Source: Thermococcus guaymasensis DSM 11113 (GTDB lineage: Archaea > Methanobacteriota_B > Thermococci > Thermococcales > Thermococcaceae). From it: DNA of 64,000 nt. Below, one piece after another: positions 42,417-50,057 of this stretch. The notes beneath the pieces are model-generated. The model did no database searches, was not told the origin of the DNA, and was given only the letters and a program-made list of their open reading frames with translations. The stretch spans positions 62,001 to 126,000 of the forward strand of contig NZ_CP007140.1 of the NCBI RefSeq assembly GCF_000816105.1. Reading direction: 5' to 3'. Made by a program: the position numbers and the translations under genes. Each line of letters starts with the position of its first letter. The first letter of the stretch is position 1.

Positions 42417-42944
42417 TTGGCAGAGATCAGCGTAGGTCAGATCGTCAAGAGGAAGGCCATCATTGTAAAGCCCGACGACACCGTACACAAAGTTGCCAAG
42501 ATCCTCGCCCGGAACCGGGTGGGGAGCGCGGTAGTCCTTGATAACGATGAGATAGTTGGGGTGGTCACAGATAGAGACATCCTCGACAAGGTGGTAGCAA
42601 AAGGCAAGGATCCAAAGAAAGTCAAAGTTAAGGACATAATGACAAAGAACCCGGTCACAATTGAGGATGACTACACCATCTCCGATGCGATAGACAGGAT
42701 GATGGAGAAAGGTATCAGAAGGCTTCTCGTGACTAGACTCGGTAAGCCCATCGGCTTCGTTACGGCAGCGGACCTCTTATCTGCCCTGAACACATACAAC
42801 CACGAGGAAGAAGAGTCTGAAGAAGAAACCGAGGTCTATGGAATTTGTGAAATATGCGGCCAGTACGGGCCACTCTACAAAGTTTACATTGAGGGAGGCG
42901 AAAAGTGGGTCTGCGAGGCATGTAAGGACAGCCTCAACCTTTAA
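42417..42944 (+). CDS. Two-CBS-domain protein with C-terminal zinc ribbon
   Basis: The 175-residue protein has two CBS domains (IVKRKAIIVKPDDTVHKVAK to about residue 60; KDIMTKNPVTIEDDYTISDA to about 125), an acidic linker (EEEESEEETE) and a C-terminal zinc ribbon (GICEICGQYGPLY and WVCEACKDSLNL). CBS pairs bind adenine nucleotides, so it may sense energy state. The zinc ribbon suggests a protein or nucleic acid contact. TTG 42417 is favoured because GGGGTGAT is correctly spaced; GTG 42408 is an alternative. It overlaps THEP1 by four bases tail to tail. Confidence 0.8.
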   Translation: MAEISVGQIVKRKAIIVKPDDTVHKVAKILARNRVGSAVVLDNDEIVGVVTDRDILDKVVAKGKDPKKVKVKDIMTKNPVTIEDDYTISDAIDRMMEKGIRRLLVTRLGKPIGFVTAADLLSALNTYNHEEEESEEETEVYGICEICGQYGPLYKVYIEGGEKWVCEACKDSLNL

Positions 42945-43471
42945 CCCCTCAACTCTCTCATTATCTCGTCGAGTACTATTCCGAACTCCCTGTTTCTGTT
43001 CTCAACGCTGAGAACGTGAAGCTTCCCAAGTGGTCTAAACTTATCTGCCATTTTTCTGTGCACGACCGCGAGGAGCGGCTTTTCTGACTTCAGCACTTCT
43101 CCAACAACCCGAACAAACTCATCGCTCTTGTACTCCATCGGGCCGATTTCGTCTATGACAATCAAATCCGCCTCGACCAGCGCGCGCCTTATAGCAGAAA
43201 CACCGACGCGGTTTATTTCATCAACATGGACAACGTACTTTCCGAAGGGAACACCGGGAAGGTGTGACGTCCCGCGGAGGCTCGCGAGTGTCCCTTCTTC
43301 TCCGGTGTCAAGGGCGATGATTTTGAAGCCAACGCGCCTTCCGTTTCGCCTGACTTCTTTTGTTACCATACCCCCAACGATGTAGCCCCATCTCTCGACT
43401 TCCTTCGCGACCCTCTCGACGAGTGTCGTCTTCCCGACTCCAGCCGGGCCGGTCACGAAAACCCTGACCAT
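42941..43471 (-). CDS. Nucleoside-triphosphatase THEP1
   Basis: The 176-residue P-loop protein has Walker A VFVTGPAGVGKTTLVERVA at the start, GGMVTKEVRRNGRRVGFKII, which is family-specific, and Walker B ADLIVIDEIGPMEYKSDEF near residue 100. THEP1 hydrolyses NTPs to NDPs, and its biological role is not settled. ATG 43471 lies close to and divergent from mtnA. Length is normal. Confidence 0.92.
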   Translation of the reverse strand: MVRVFVTGPAGVGKTTLVERVAKEVERWGYIVGGMVTKEVRRNGRRVGFKIIALDTGEEGTLASLRGTSHLPGVPFGKYVVHVDEINRVGVSAIRRALVEADLIVIDEIGPMEYKSDEFVRVVGEVLKSEKPLLAVVHRKMADKFRPLGKLHVLSVENRNREFGIVLDEIMRELRG

Positions 43472-43527
43472 TTTTCATCACCGAAGGAGCTTTAAGTTCC
43501 TCCCTTAAACCCTTTGGGGTGGTGGTT

Positions 43528-44601
43528 GTGGAGATAAGGTACAGGCCCGAGGAACTCACGAGGCTCCCGAGGAGCGTTCGCTACGAGACCGGAAAGGTCA
43601 TCATGATCGACCAGACGCTTTTGCCAGGGGAGTTCAAAACGATCGAGTTGAGGACCGTCGAGGAAGTCGCCGAAGCGATAGTAACAATGAAGGTGCGCGG
43701 TGCGCCGGCGATTGGCGCTTCAGCCGCTTTCGGCTTAGCTCTCTACGCGGACACGACCAAGGCAAAGACCAAGGATGAGTTCATGGACGGCTTTTACAGG
43801 GCATACGAGACCCTGAAGAATACGAGGCCAACCGCCGTGAACCTCTTCTGGGCCCTCAACAGGATTAAGAAGCTCGTCGAGGAGAACCTTGAGAGCCCGC
43901 TCGACGAGATAAAGCGCATGATTGTGGCAGAGGCCCAGAAGATAGCCGACGAGGACGTTGAGGCGAACCTCAGGATGGGCCACTACGGTGCCGAGGCTTT
44001 GCCCGAAGGCAACGTCCTCACCCACTGCAACGCCGGAAGCCTGGCCACCGTCCAGCTCGGAACTGTTGGAGCGGTTCTCAGGGTGATGCACCGCGACGGG
44101 ACGCTCAAGCTCCTCTGGGTGGACGAGACGAGACCCGTTCTCCAGGGTGCGAGGCTCTCCGCCTGGGAGTACCACTACGACGGCATCCCCCTCAAGCTGA
44201 TAACCGACAACATGGCCGGCTTCGTGATGCAGCAGGGGAAGGTTGACGCGATTATAGTCGGAGCTGACAGGATAGTGGCCAACGGCGACTTCGCCAACAA
44301 GATAGGCACCTATACCTTGGCCGTTCTCGCCAAGGAGCACGGGATACCGTTCTTCACCGTTGCCCCGCTCTCGACGATAGACCTCTCACTAAAAAGCGGT
44401 AAGGAGATACCGATTGAGGAGAGAAAGCCCGAGGAAGTCCTAACTTGCGGCGGCTGCAGGATAGCGCCGGACGTTGACGTCTACAACCCCGCCTTCGACG
44501 TGACGCCGCACAGGTACCTGACCGGCATAATAACGGACAGGGGCGTCGTTTACCCACCGTTTGAGAGGAATTTGAAGAGGCTGTTCAAGGAAGAACCGTG
44601 A
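43528..44601 (+). CDS. mtnA: Methylthioribose-1-phosphate isomerase (eIF2B-like family)
   Basis: The 357-residue protein converts 5-methylthioribose 1-phosphate to the ribulose form in methionine salvage. Motifs are MKVRGAPAIGASAAFGLAL near residue 55, LTHCNAGSLATVQLGTVGAV near residue 165 with the catalytic Cys, VDETRPVLQGARLSAWE, and GADRIVANGDFANKIGTYTL near residue 240 with the catalytic Asp. Thermococcales also have a ribose-1,5-bisphosphate isomerase of the same family, but the MtnA motifs fit better. GTG 43528 was chosen because GGGGTGG is properly placed; nearby GTG codons at 43519 and 43522 lie inside that site. Confidence 0.88.
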   Translation: MEIRYRPEELTRLPRSVRYETGKVIMIDQTLLPGEFKTIELRTVEEVAEAIVTMKVRGAPAIGASAAFGLALYADTTKAKTKDEFMDGFYRAYETLKNTRPTAVNLFWALNRIKKLVEENLESPLDEIKRMIVAEAQKIADEDVEANLRMGHYGAEALPEGNVLTHCNAGSLATVQLGTVGAVLRVMHRDGTLKLLWVDETRPVLQGARLSAWEYHYDGIPLKLITDNMAGFVMQQGKVDAIIVGADRIVANGDFANKIGTYTLAVLAKEHGIPFFTVAPLSTIDLSLKSGKEIPIEERKPEEVLTCGGCRIAPDVDVYNPAFDVTPHRYLTGIITDRGVVYPPFERNLKRLFKEEP

Positions 44602-44625
44602 AACCTTCTTTTTCCGCAGCATTTT

Positions 44626-45008
44626 TCAATCTTTCATCAAATGTGACAAAATCGAGGCCTCATCCTTGACTCTCAGAGCAGATGCGAGCTGTAGGGAATC
44701 AAGTGTTTTAAGCCCGTGTTTAAGAACAAGAGATGTCGCGAGGCTAACGGTTTCGCTTGAGATTGGGACTACTACATAGTTTTCGAGGTCAGAGTAGAAC
44801 CGTTCAAGAACCCATTCAAGCTTACGTTTTGTGAGTTCACCACTGAGAAATCGTCTGTTTAATGCCGAGCTGACCTCCTTCCCGCCGTGAAGGGCGAGGC
44901 TTGAAAAAGAAAAATGTAATTTTCCATGAGTTCGTTGACGATGGAGCTACCCCGCTCAATGTGGTAATGTTTCACAAGTGCACTGGTATCAAAAAACGCT
45001 ACCTCCAC
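44626..45008 (-). pseudogene. vapC: VapC-type PIN toxin, interrupted by a 46-bp element
   Basis: From GTG 45008 the frame reads VEVAFFDTSALVKHYHIERG, the normal PIN start with its first acidic residue, up to NELMENY. There copy C of the hairpin element begins and the frame stops. In another frame after the element the C-terminal half is intact (SALNRRFLSGELTKRKLEWV, LKTLDSLQLASALRVKDEAS). About a dozen codons are also missing at the site, so insertion was accompanied or followed by deletion. The RNase toxin should be dead. It overlaps the antitoxin gene by 10 bases, as in normal vapBC pairs. Confidence 0.85.
44870..44915 (-). mobile_element. 46-bp TTAC-anchored hairpin element, copy C (inside vapC)
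   Basis: On the minus strand the element follows TTAC (44919-44916), begins ATTTTTCTT and ends GGAGGTCAG. The stem is CTCGCCC-TTCA-CGGCGGG, with its innermost pair mismatched. It interrupts the PIN-domain coding sequence, direct evidence that these elements move into genes. Confidence 0.78.
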
Positions 45009-45211
45009 TCCTCATCCCTCTCCTTGAGGATGTCATCGCTAAGCTCACCGTCTATGCCCCTCAGAATACGCCTGACCTCCTCAATAGGCGGGGCTTTTTT
45101 AGAAACTTTTTGAGATGAGGATAGGTTATCATCAGCTGAACGCGCCTCGCTGAGATTGGCATGGTACCACCGTTTAAGATTTGAAGGATTGACCAATAAA
45201 ACGTTTTCCAT
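44999..45211 (-). CDS. vapB: VapB-like antitoxin
   Basis: The 70-residue product lies directly upstream of and overlaps vapC, in the usual antitoxin-first order. Its C-terminal part (KAPPIEEVRRILRGIDGELS then DDILKERDEEWR) looks like the toxin-binding tail of VapB proteins. The N-terminal part (MENVLLVNPSNLKRWYHANL) is not a recognised DNA-binding fold and may be altered. No good ribosome site is seen before ATG 45211, and a longer start at 45265 exists. With the toxin broken it probably has no partner. Confidence 0.55.
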   Translation of the reverse strand: MENVLLVNPSNLKRWYHANLSEARSADDNLSSSQKVSKKAPPIEEVRRILRGIDGELSDDILKERDEEWR

Positions 45212-45488
45212 GCTTTCTTTGGAATACCTTCCTGAGCCCGTCAAGGAATGATTTCCTATCCTCAACGGCCTCCTCCACGAGAACGGTCTCTATCTCCCCG
45301 AGCCTCTCTTCTATGGCCGGCAGGAGAAGGCCTAAAAGCTCAAGGGGCTCCAGACAGGGACAGTCGAGAGAGTAGTCGATTGGCTCTCCGTCTGGAAACT
45401 CCACTCTAAGCGATATTCCCTTTTTGCTCTTCTTAACTTCAAAACGGGCAGTCCCTTCCTTTCCCACCACTTTTCCCCTGACGAGCAT
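45174..45488 (-). CDS. Hypothetical protein
   Basis: The 104-residue product starts MLVRGKVVGKEGTARFEVKK and has a beta-rich first half with DYSLDCPCLEPLELLGLLLP, containing a C-x-C, and a helical second half ending in a basic segment. I do not recognise it. Codon use and start (ATG 45488) look like a real gene, but its 3' end overlaps the vapB frame by 38 bases, suggesting a rearranged end. It lies in the zone of broken genes. Confidence 0.5.
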   Translation of the reverse strand: MLVRGKVVGKEGTARFEVKKSKKGISLRVEFPDGEPIDYSLDCPCLEPLELLGLLLPAIEERLGEIETVLVEEAVEDRKSFLDGLRKVFQRKHGKRFIGQSFKS

Positions 45489-45550
45489 CGGAGATAGTAA
45501 AGAAGGACAGCTTAAAGGCCTTTTTTGAACGGGAGGTTGAAAACAAAAAG

Positions 45551-45696
45551 TTAGAGCTCCTTTTCGAGGATGAAGGCCCTTTCGCGGTAGCCTCTCCTCC
45601 TGTACCATTCGAGTGCCGGATTGTCGAGCTCAACGCGGAGTGAGACCTTCCTCCTTCCTCCCCCACCCACTCCTCGGCCCGTTGGAGGAGGGCACT
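45551..45696 (-). pseudogene. GNAT acetyltransferase, C-terminal fragment
   Basis: The fragment begins with SALLQRAEEWVGEEGGR, the acetyl-CoA-binding motif region. After a frame change it continues KVSLRVELDNPALEWYRRRG and YRERAFILEKEL to a stop at 45551. This is the last third of a RimI-like N-acetyltransferase. It is joined at its start to a glycerate kinase fragment in the same frame. No N-terminal half is present nearby. Confidence 0.75.
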
Positions 45697-46130
45697 TCCG
45701 CCGCCGGAGATGAGGACGAGGAGGACGTTGTTCTCCCCAACCTTCCCGGTCAGCTCGAGGCCGAGCTTTCCGCCCCGGAGGGAGTTCTCATCTGGAACTG
45801 GGTGCCCCGCCTCGATGACCTTCAATCTTTCCGTTCTCAGGCAGTCCTCTGCGTAGCCGTACTTTGTAATGATAACTCCCTCTTCAATCTGCTTCCCGAT
45901 GATGTCAACGACGGCCCTCGCCATGGAGCAGGCGGCCTTGCCGAAAGCCAATACGTAGAACCTCTCACCAGAAACGACCATTTTGTTCTCCTTAATCTGT
46001 AAGGTTCCTTTTCACCGCGAGCTGACCTCCTTCCCGCCCTGAAGGGCGAGGCTTTCAAAAGAAAAATGTAAGGATCCGCGCTTTCGATGGCAACGTTCAT
46101 GATCTCCAGTGCAGCAGTTCTGGCGTCCAT
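45685..46130 (-). pseudogene. Glycerate 2-kinase (GckA-type), N-terminal fragment, interrupted
   Basis: From ATG 46130 the frame reads MDARTAALEIMNVAIESADP and Y, then meets element copy D. Beyond the element, LAVKRNL continues the kinase as if the element had been removed, a one-base insertion shifts frame, and IKENKMVVSGERF leads to YVLAFGKAACSMARAVVDII and LISGGGSAL. There the kinase ends and an acetyltransferase fragment begins. About three quarters of the roughly 440-residue kinase are lost. The gene lies next to the TrmB-controlled sugar cluster, so it may once have served it. Confidence 0.85.
46022..46067 (-). mobile_element. 46-bp TTAC-anchored hairpin element, copy D (inside glycerate kinase)
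   Basis: The element follows TTAC (46071-46068) on the minus strand, starts ATTTTTCTT, contains the perfect stem CTCGCCC-TTCA-GGGCGGG with one T-G pair, and ends GGAGGTCAG. Removing exactly these 46 bases rejoins ADPY with LAVKRNL, a normal glycerate kinase sequence, without a target-site duplication. This defines the element ends precisely. Confidence 0.82.
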
Positions 46131-46154
46131 CTCACCTCTCCCAGTGGAGAGAGT

Positions 46155-47171
46155 TCACTCAAGGAGTACTATCCTCTCAGCTTCGATATCCTCAAGTGAC
46201 GCGTTCCAGCCACCAACAACGTACCTGGCTCCGTCTTCGGTCTCTACTGTAATATTGGAAATGACCTTGTTCTCATCCTCAAAAAACTCCACCACCCTAC
46301 CCACGATATGTACAGGTTTCTTGGAGCGAACAAACTTCCCAATAATCTCGACCTTTGATCCCGTTAGATTGAAGGTCTTTATGTCCTCCACCAGCTCCCT
46401 TATGTGGATGTACTCCCGCGGGAGCTTGAGTTTGCGCTCCTCACGATAAACTACCCTTCCCGTCGGCCAGAGGGCGTGGTAGAAGTAGCGGTCGAGCATG
46501 AAGAGGAGATTGTTGTCCCTGATTATGAGGCCGTAGCCGTGAAGGGAACTGCCGCTACTCAGGGCCTCATAGGAAAGGTACACCCCCATCTCCCTGTCTT
46601 GAATTATGAGTATTGGGTCTGGAACGTCTCTGATCCGGATCTCGTTCGCGATCGCAGGGGCTTCCCCTTTCCCGTAAAGGAATAGGTTTATGCGGACGTT
46701 GTTTTCTTTCTTGGCCTTCAAGTCCCCCTCAAATTTCCTCAGGAACTCCGTAGGTATGGCTACGCTCATATGGTACTTGGCGTTCCTTATGGCCCTTCTC
46801 ATGTACTCCTCAAGGGCTATACGGCTCTTGATGACGGTAACGCTCCCTATCTCGCCGTGGGGAGTGTAGAGTTCCTCAAGGGCGGTTTTGAGGGCCTCTA
46901 TTCTCTCCTCGTATCGCTGCTTGATGGCTTCCATGACGCTCTCCGGATTGAGGGGAATGACGTGCTTGGGCCTGCCTTCACTGGTCGTGACAAAGCCCTT
47001 TGCCATGAGTGTTCTTATTACGTCGTATATCCTCGGCTGTGGAACCTTTGAGAGTGCCGCCAGTTCCCCAGCCGTCAGGGGACCGCTTTTTATAAGAGTA
47101 AGGTAAGCCCTAACCTCATACTCGTTCAGACCAAATTCCCTGAGGAGAGCCTTGATTTCTTTCTCCTCCAT
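46155..47171 (-). CDS. TrmB-family sugar-responsive transcription regulator
   Basis: The 338-residue protein has the N-terminal TrmB winged helix (LREFGLNEYEVRAYLTLIKS, then TAGELAALSKVPQPRIYDVI and RTLMAKGFV), a coiled-coil linker and a C-terminal sugar-binding domain with phospholipase D-like and beta regions. TrmB proteins bind sugars and repress or activate ABC transporter and sugar genes. It is the last gene of an operon with the ABC importer, the classical arrangement. The 17-bp palindrome found before three transcription units in this cluster is its likely operator. ATG 47171 follows GGCCGGCCTATGGAG, and the gene begins 9 bases after the ATPase stop. Confidence 0.92.
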   Translation of the reverse strand: MEEKEIKALLREFGLNEYEVRAYLTLIKSGPLTAGELAALSKVPQPRIYDVIRTLMAKGFVTTSEGRPKHVIPLNPESVMEAIKQRYEERIEALKTALEELYTPHGEIGSVTVIKSRIALEEYMRRAIRNAKYHMSVAIPTEFLRKFEGDLKAKKENNVRINLFLYGKGEAPAIANEIRIRDVPDPILIIQDREMGVYLSYEALSSGSSLHGYGLIIRDNNLLFMLDRYFYHALWPTGRVVYREERKLKLPREYIHIRELVEDIKTFNLTGSKVEIIGKFVRSKKPVHIVGRVVEFFEDENKVISNITVETEDGARYVVGGWNASLEDIEAERIVLLE

Positions 47172-47180
47172 AGGCCGGCC

Positions 47181-48290
47181 TCAGATTATCGCTTTCTCTG
47201 TGTCTCTGTCGAAGATATGGATGTTGTCAAGGTCGATCTCTATTTTAATATTTTCTCCAATCGGCAGGGGTACGTGGCCGGGTATCTTTATCTTGATGAT
47301 GTTTTCCCCAACCTTGGCGTGGACTATCGTGTCCGTTCCGAGAGCCTCTACGAAGTCCACCAGCCCCTCTATCTCAGCCGTCCTCGTTACATGCTCAAGG
47401 GTTGAGACGCCCTTCACGGTCATGTGCTCTGGTCTTATACCGACGAGAACGTCCTTTTCAATGTATCCCTCTAAAAGTTCCCTGAAGTCGTCCGGAAGGC
47501 GTATCCTGAAGCCGTTTCCCTCAAGGAACAGCCCATCGTTCTCCACAACAGTGGCGTCAACGATGTTCATCTCTGGAGCGCCTATAAACGTTGCCACAAA
47601 GAGGGAATTGGGCTTTAGGTAGACCTCAGTTGGCGGCCCAACTTGGAGAAGGTGCCCCTTGTTCATTACCGCTATTCTGTCGCCCATTGTCATGGCTTCA
47701 ACCTGATCGTGTGTAACGTAAACTGTGGTAACCTTTAGCTTTGTTTGGAGCTTTTTAATCTCTGCCCTCATGGCAACTCTAAGTTTAGCATCAAGATTGG
47801 AAAGCGGTTCATCCATAAGCAGAACATTCGGCTCAACAACAATTGCCCTTGCAACAGCAACCCTTTGCCTCTGGCCACCGCTGAGCTGGGCCGGGTATCT
47901 GTCGAGGAGGTCTTCTATCTGAAGCAACTCGGCCGCCCATTTGACTCTCTCATCAATCTCGTTTTTGGGGTATTTCTTTACCTTCAGGGGAAATGCTATG
48001 TTGTCGTAGACCTTCATGTGAGGCCAGACGGCGTAGCTCTGGAAGACCATGGAGATGTTCCTGTCCTTGGGCGGTAGATACGTGACATCCCTGTCCCCAA
48101 AGTATATCTTTCCTTCCGTCGGCGTTTCAAGGCCGGATATCATTCTTAGTGTGGTTGTCTTTCCGCATCCGCTCGGGCCAAGGAGCACAAGGAACTCTCC
48201 GTCTTTTATCGTGAGGTTTACCCCATCAACAGCCTTTACCCTTCCCCTATCAAAATACTTTTTGAGGTTCTCAAGCCTAACCTCCACCAT
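47181..48290 (-). CDS. ABC sugar importer ATPase (MalK/UgpC type)
   Basis: The 369-residue ATPase energises the carbohydrate importer. Walker A LLGPSGCGKTTTLRMISGL lies near residue 38, Q loop VFQSYAVWPHM near 82, signature LSGGQRQRVAVARAI near 136, Walker B VLLMDEPLSNLDAKLR near 155 and H loop YVTHDQVEAM near 192. The TOBE/regulatory domain fills residues 240-369, as in MalK. It is cytosolic and docks on the two permeases encoded just upstream. Substrate cannot be derived from the ATPase. Confidence 0.95.
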   Translation of the reverse strand: MVEVRLENLKKYFDRGRVKAVDGVNLTIKDGEFLVLLGPSGCGKTTTLRMISGLETPTEGKIYFGDRDVTYLPPKDRNISMVFQSYAVWPHMKVYDNIAFPLKVKKYPKNEIDERVKWAAELLQIEDLLDRYPAQLSGGQRQRVAVARAIVVEPNVLLMDEPLSNLDAKLRVAMRAEIKKLQTKLKVTTVYVTHDQVEAMTMGDRIAVMNKGHLLQVGPPTEVYLKPNSLFVATFIGAPEMNIVDATVVENDGLFLEGNGFRIRLPDDFRELLEGYIEKDVLVGIRPEHMTVKGVSTLEHVTRTAEIEGLVDFVEALGTDTIVHAKVGENIIKIKIPGHVPLPIGENIKIEIDLDNIHIFDRDTEKAII

Positions 48291-48300
48291 TTTTCACACC

Positions 48301-49119
48301 TCATTTAAGTGCTATACCCCACATGGATATTAGATACTTCCTTGCAACGGCCACGTAAATCATAGCAGGGAATGCCATTATAAATGCAGCAGCGAATTTA
48401 TAATAATCCGGTGCAGTTTCCATTAGGGTCAACATTAATGCGGGCAGTGTTCTATGACTGAATGTTAAGACTGAAGCCGCAAAGACTTCGTTCCAGGAAC
48501 CAACGAACGTGAACATTGCCGCGGCCGCCAGACCGGGAAGTGCTAGGGGTAGGGTAATCCTAAGAAATGATTGAAACCTTGTAAGACCGAATACCATACC
48601 CGCCTCTTCCAATTCTGCGGAAGTGCCTGAGAATATACTCGCTGTGATTAGAACAACGAGGGGTAGGGAGCCGGCACTGTGAGCGAGTGCAACACCAAGC
48701 AGGGTGTCGATTAAGTGCAGCCTTATGTAGAGCATTACGAGGGGAACTGCCATTATCGGAACGGGGAACACCTTGAGGGCAAGCATTCCAAGCTTTATAG
48801 TATCCTTTCCTGGAAAGATGAACCTTGCTATAGCGTATCCAGCCGGTAGCCCAAGGGCAAAGCTGATTATTATTGCCAAAATTGCCACGATTATGCTGTT
48901 CTTCAACGCCTCCCATCCACCGAGTGTGAAAAGTAGCATTTTGGTTGTCTCCAGTGTAAAGTGAAGCGGTATTATTCTGTGAGGGTTGTAGTAATCATCT
49001 GGAGTCCCGAATGCATAGAGAGTGGAGACGACCAAAGGTAAGCCCATCCACACCACAACAATAAAGATTAGTGTATAAAATCCTAGTTTTTTCAGGTTGT
49101 GCTTTGTCTTCTCGTTCAT
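48301..49119 (-). CDS. ABC sugar importer permease, MalG type
   Basis: The 272-residue inner permease has six membrane helices. The EAA loop is recognisable at EEAGMVFGLTRFQSFLRITL followed by PLALPGLAA, the contact with the ATPase. The N-terminus (KKLGFYTLIFIVVVWMGLPL) matches MalG-type proteins. Its start ATG 49119 overlaps the stop of the partner permease gene by four bases. Confidence 0.93.
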   Translation of the reverse strand: MNEKTKHNLKKLGFYTLIFIVVVWMGLPLVVSTLYAFGTPDDYYNPHRIIPLHFTLETTKMLLFTLGGWEALKNSIIVAILAIIISFALGLPAGYAIARFIFPGKDTIKLGMLALKVFPVPIMAVPLVMLYIRLHLIDTLLGVALAHSAGSLPLVVLITASIFSGTSAELEEAGMVFGLTRFQSFLRITLPLALPGLAAAAMFTFVGSWNEVFAASVLTFSHRTLPALMLTLMETAPDYYKFAAAFIMAFPAMIYVAVARKYLISMWGIALK

Positions 49120-49973
49120 CTTCTCACCTCCAAGTACTCTGATCTTGTTAGCCTCAGGTAAACGGCACCAGTTGCAAGGGACATAATTGCAATTAGCAAC
49201 GCGTAGAATGCCCCAACCCCATAGTCCTTAATCTGTGTCACCTGGTAGTACGCTTCTCCCGCTAAGACTGGAATGTCCCTGCCAACGAGGACCCATACGA
49301 TTCCGAAGATACTGAACGCATATATAGTTCTCAGTAGCAGGGCAGTTTGAATGCTCGGTTTTAATAGGGGGATAACTATGTGCCTTAATCTTGTCCAGTA
49401 GCCGGCACCGAATACTTCAGCGGCTTCGATGTACTCCTGGCTTATCATCTGCAATCCTGCCAAGACGATTACGAATATCGTGACGGTTGACCTCCAGAGC
49501 TCAACAAACACTAGCATAAGGAACTCTCTCGTATGGAACTGGTATCCAAAAAGCTGGATCGGAGAATGGATTAAACCTAAATTTAGCAATAGTTTGTTCA
49601 TAAAACCGCTAGGAGACAGCATTGAATACCAAATTAAACCCGCAGCAATGTCACTTAGGGTCATAGGAATTAAAAGGAGTGTCAGTGCAATGTTTCTTCC
49701 CTTAAATACTTTGTTCATCGCCAACGCGAGTACAAGGGCCAGTATAAGCTGAGTGGGGACAATTACGGCGACCAAACCTAAGGTATTCTTCAAAGCTGGC
49801 CAGAAATAGTAATTGTTAACCGCTCTGTGAACAGTTGCAAGGGAAAAGCCACCATTTTCATAGAAAACAAGTTTAATGCCCTCTATCATGGGATACCCAA
49901 TGAATATGGCCAAATATATTATTGCGGGAGCCACTAAGAGATACGGAGCATATTTTGACACTTTTTTCGCCAT
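49116..49973 (-). CDS. ABC sugar importer permease, MalF type
   Basis: The 285-residue permease has six membrane helices and an EAA loop at EAAEVFGAGYWTRLRHIVIP. The N-terminal segment APYLLVAPAIIYLAIFIGYP is typical of MalF/UgpA-type subunits. It forms a heterodimer with the next gene product. ATG 49973 lies 84 bases after the binding-protein stop, and the gap has no other feature. Confidence 0.93.
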   Translation of the reverse strand: MAKKVSKYAPYLLVAPAIIYLAIFIGYPMIEGIKLVFYENGGFSLATVHRAVNNYYFWPALKNTLGLVAVIVPTQLILALVLALAMNKVFKGRNIALTLLLIPMTLSDIAAGLIWYSMLSPSGFMNKLLLNLGLIHSPIQLFGYQFHTREFLMLVFVELWRSTVTIFVIVLAGLQMISQEYIEAAEVFGAGYWTRLRHIVIPLLKPSIQTALLLRTIYAFSIFGIVWVLVGRDIPVLAGEAYYQVTQIKDYGVGAFYALLIAIMSLATGAVYLRLTRSEYLEVRR

Positions 49974-50057
49974 TCAACGACCCCCTTATCCGTACTAGGA
50001 CTCAGTTCTTAGGCCGGAAACGGCAAGTCTGACCTAAAAATGAAAATAAAAGTCATC

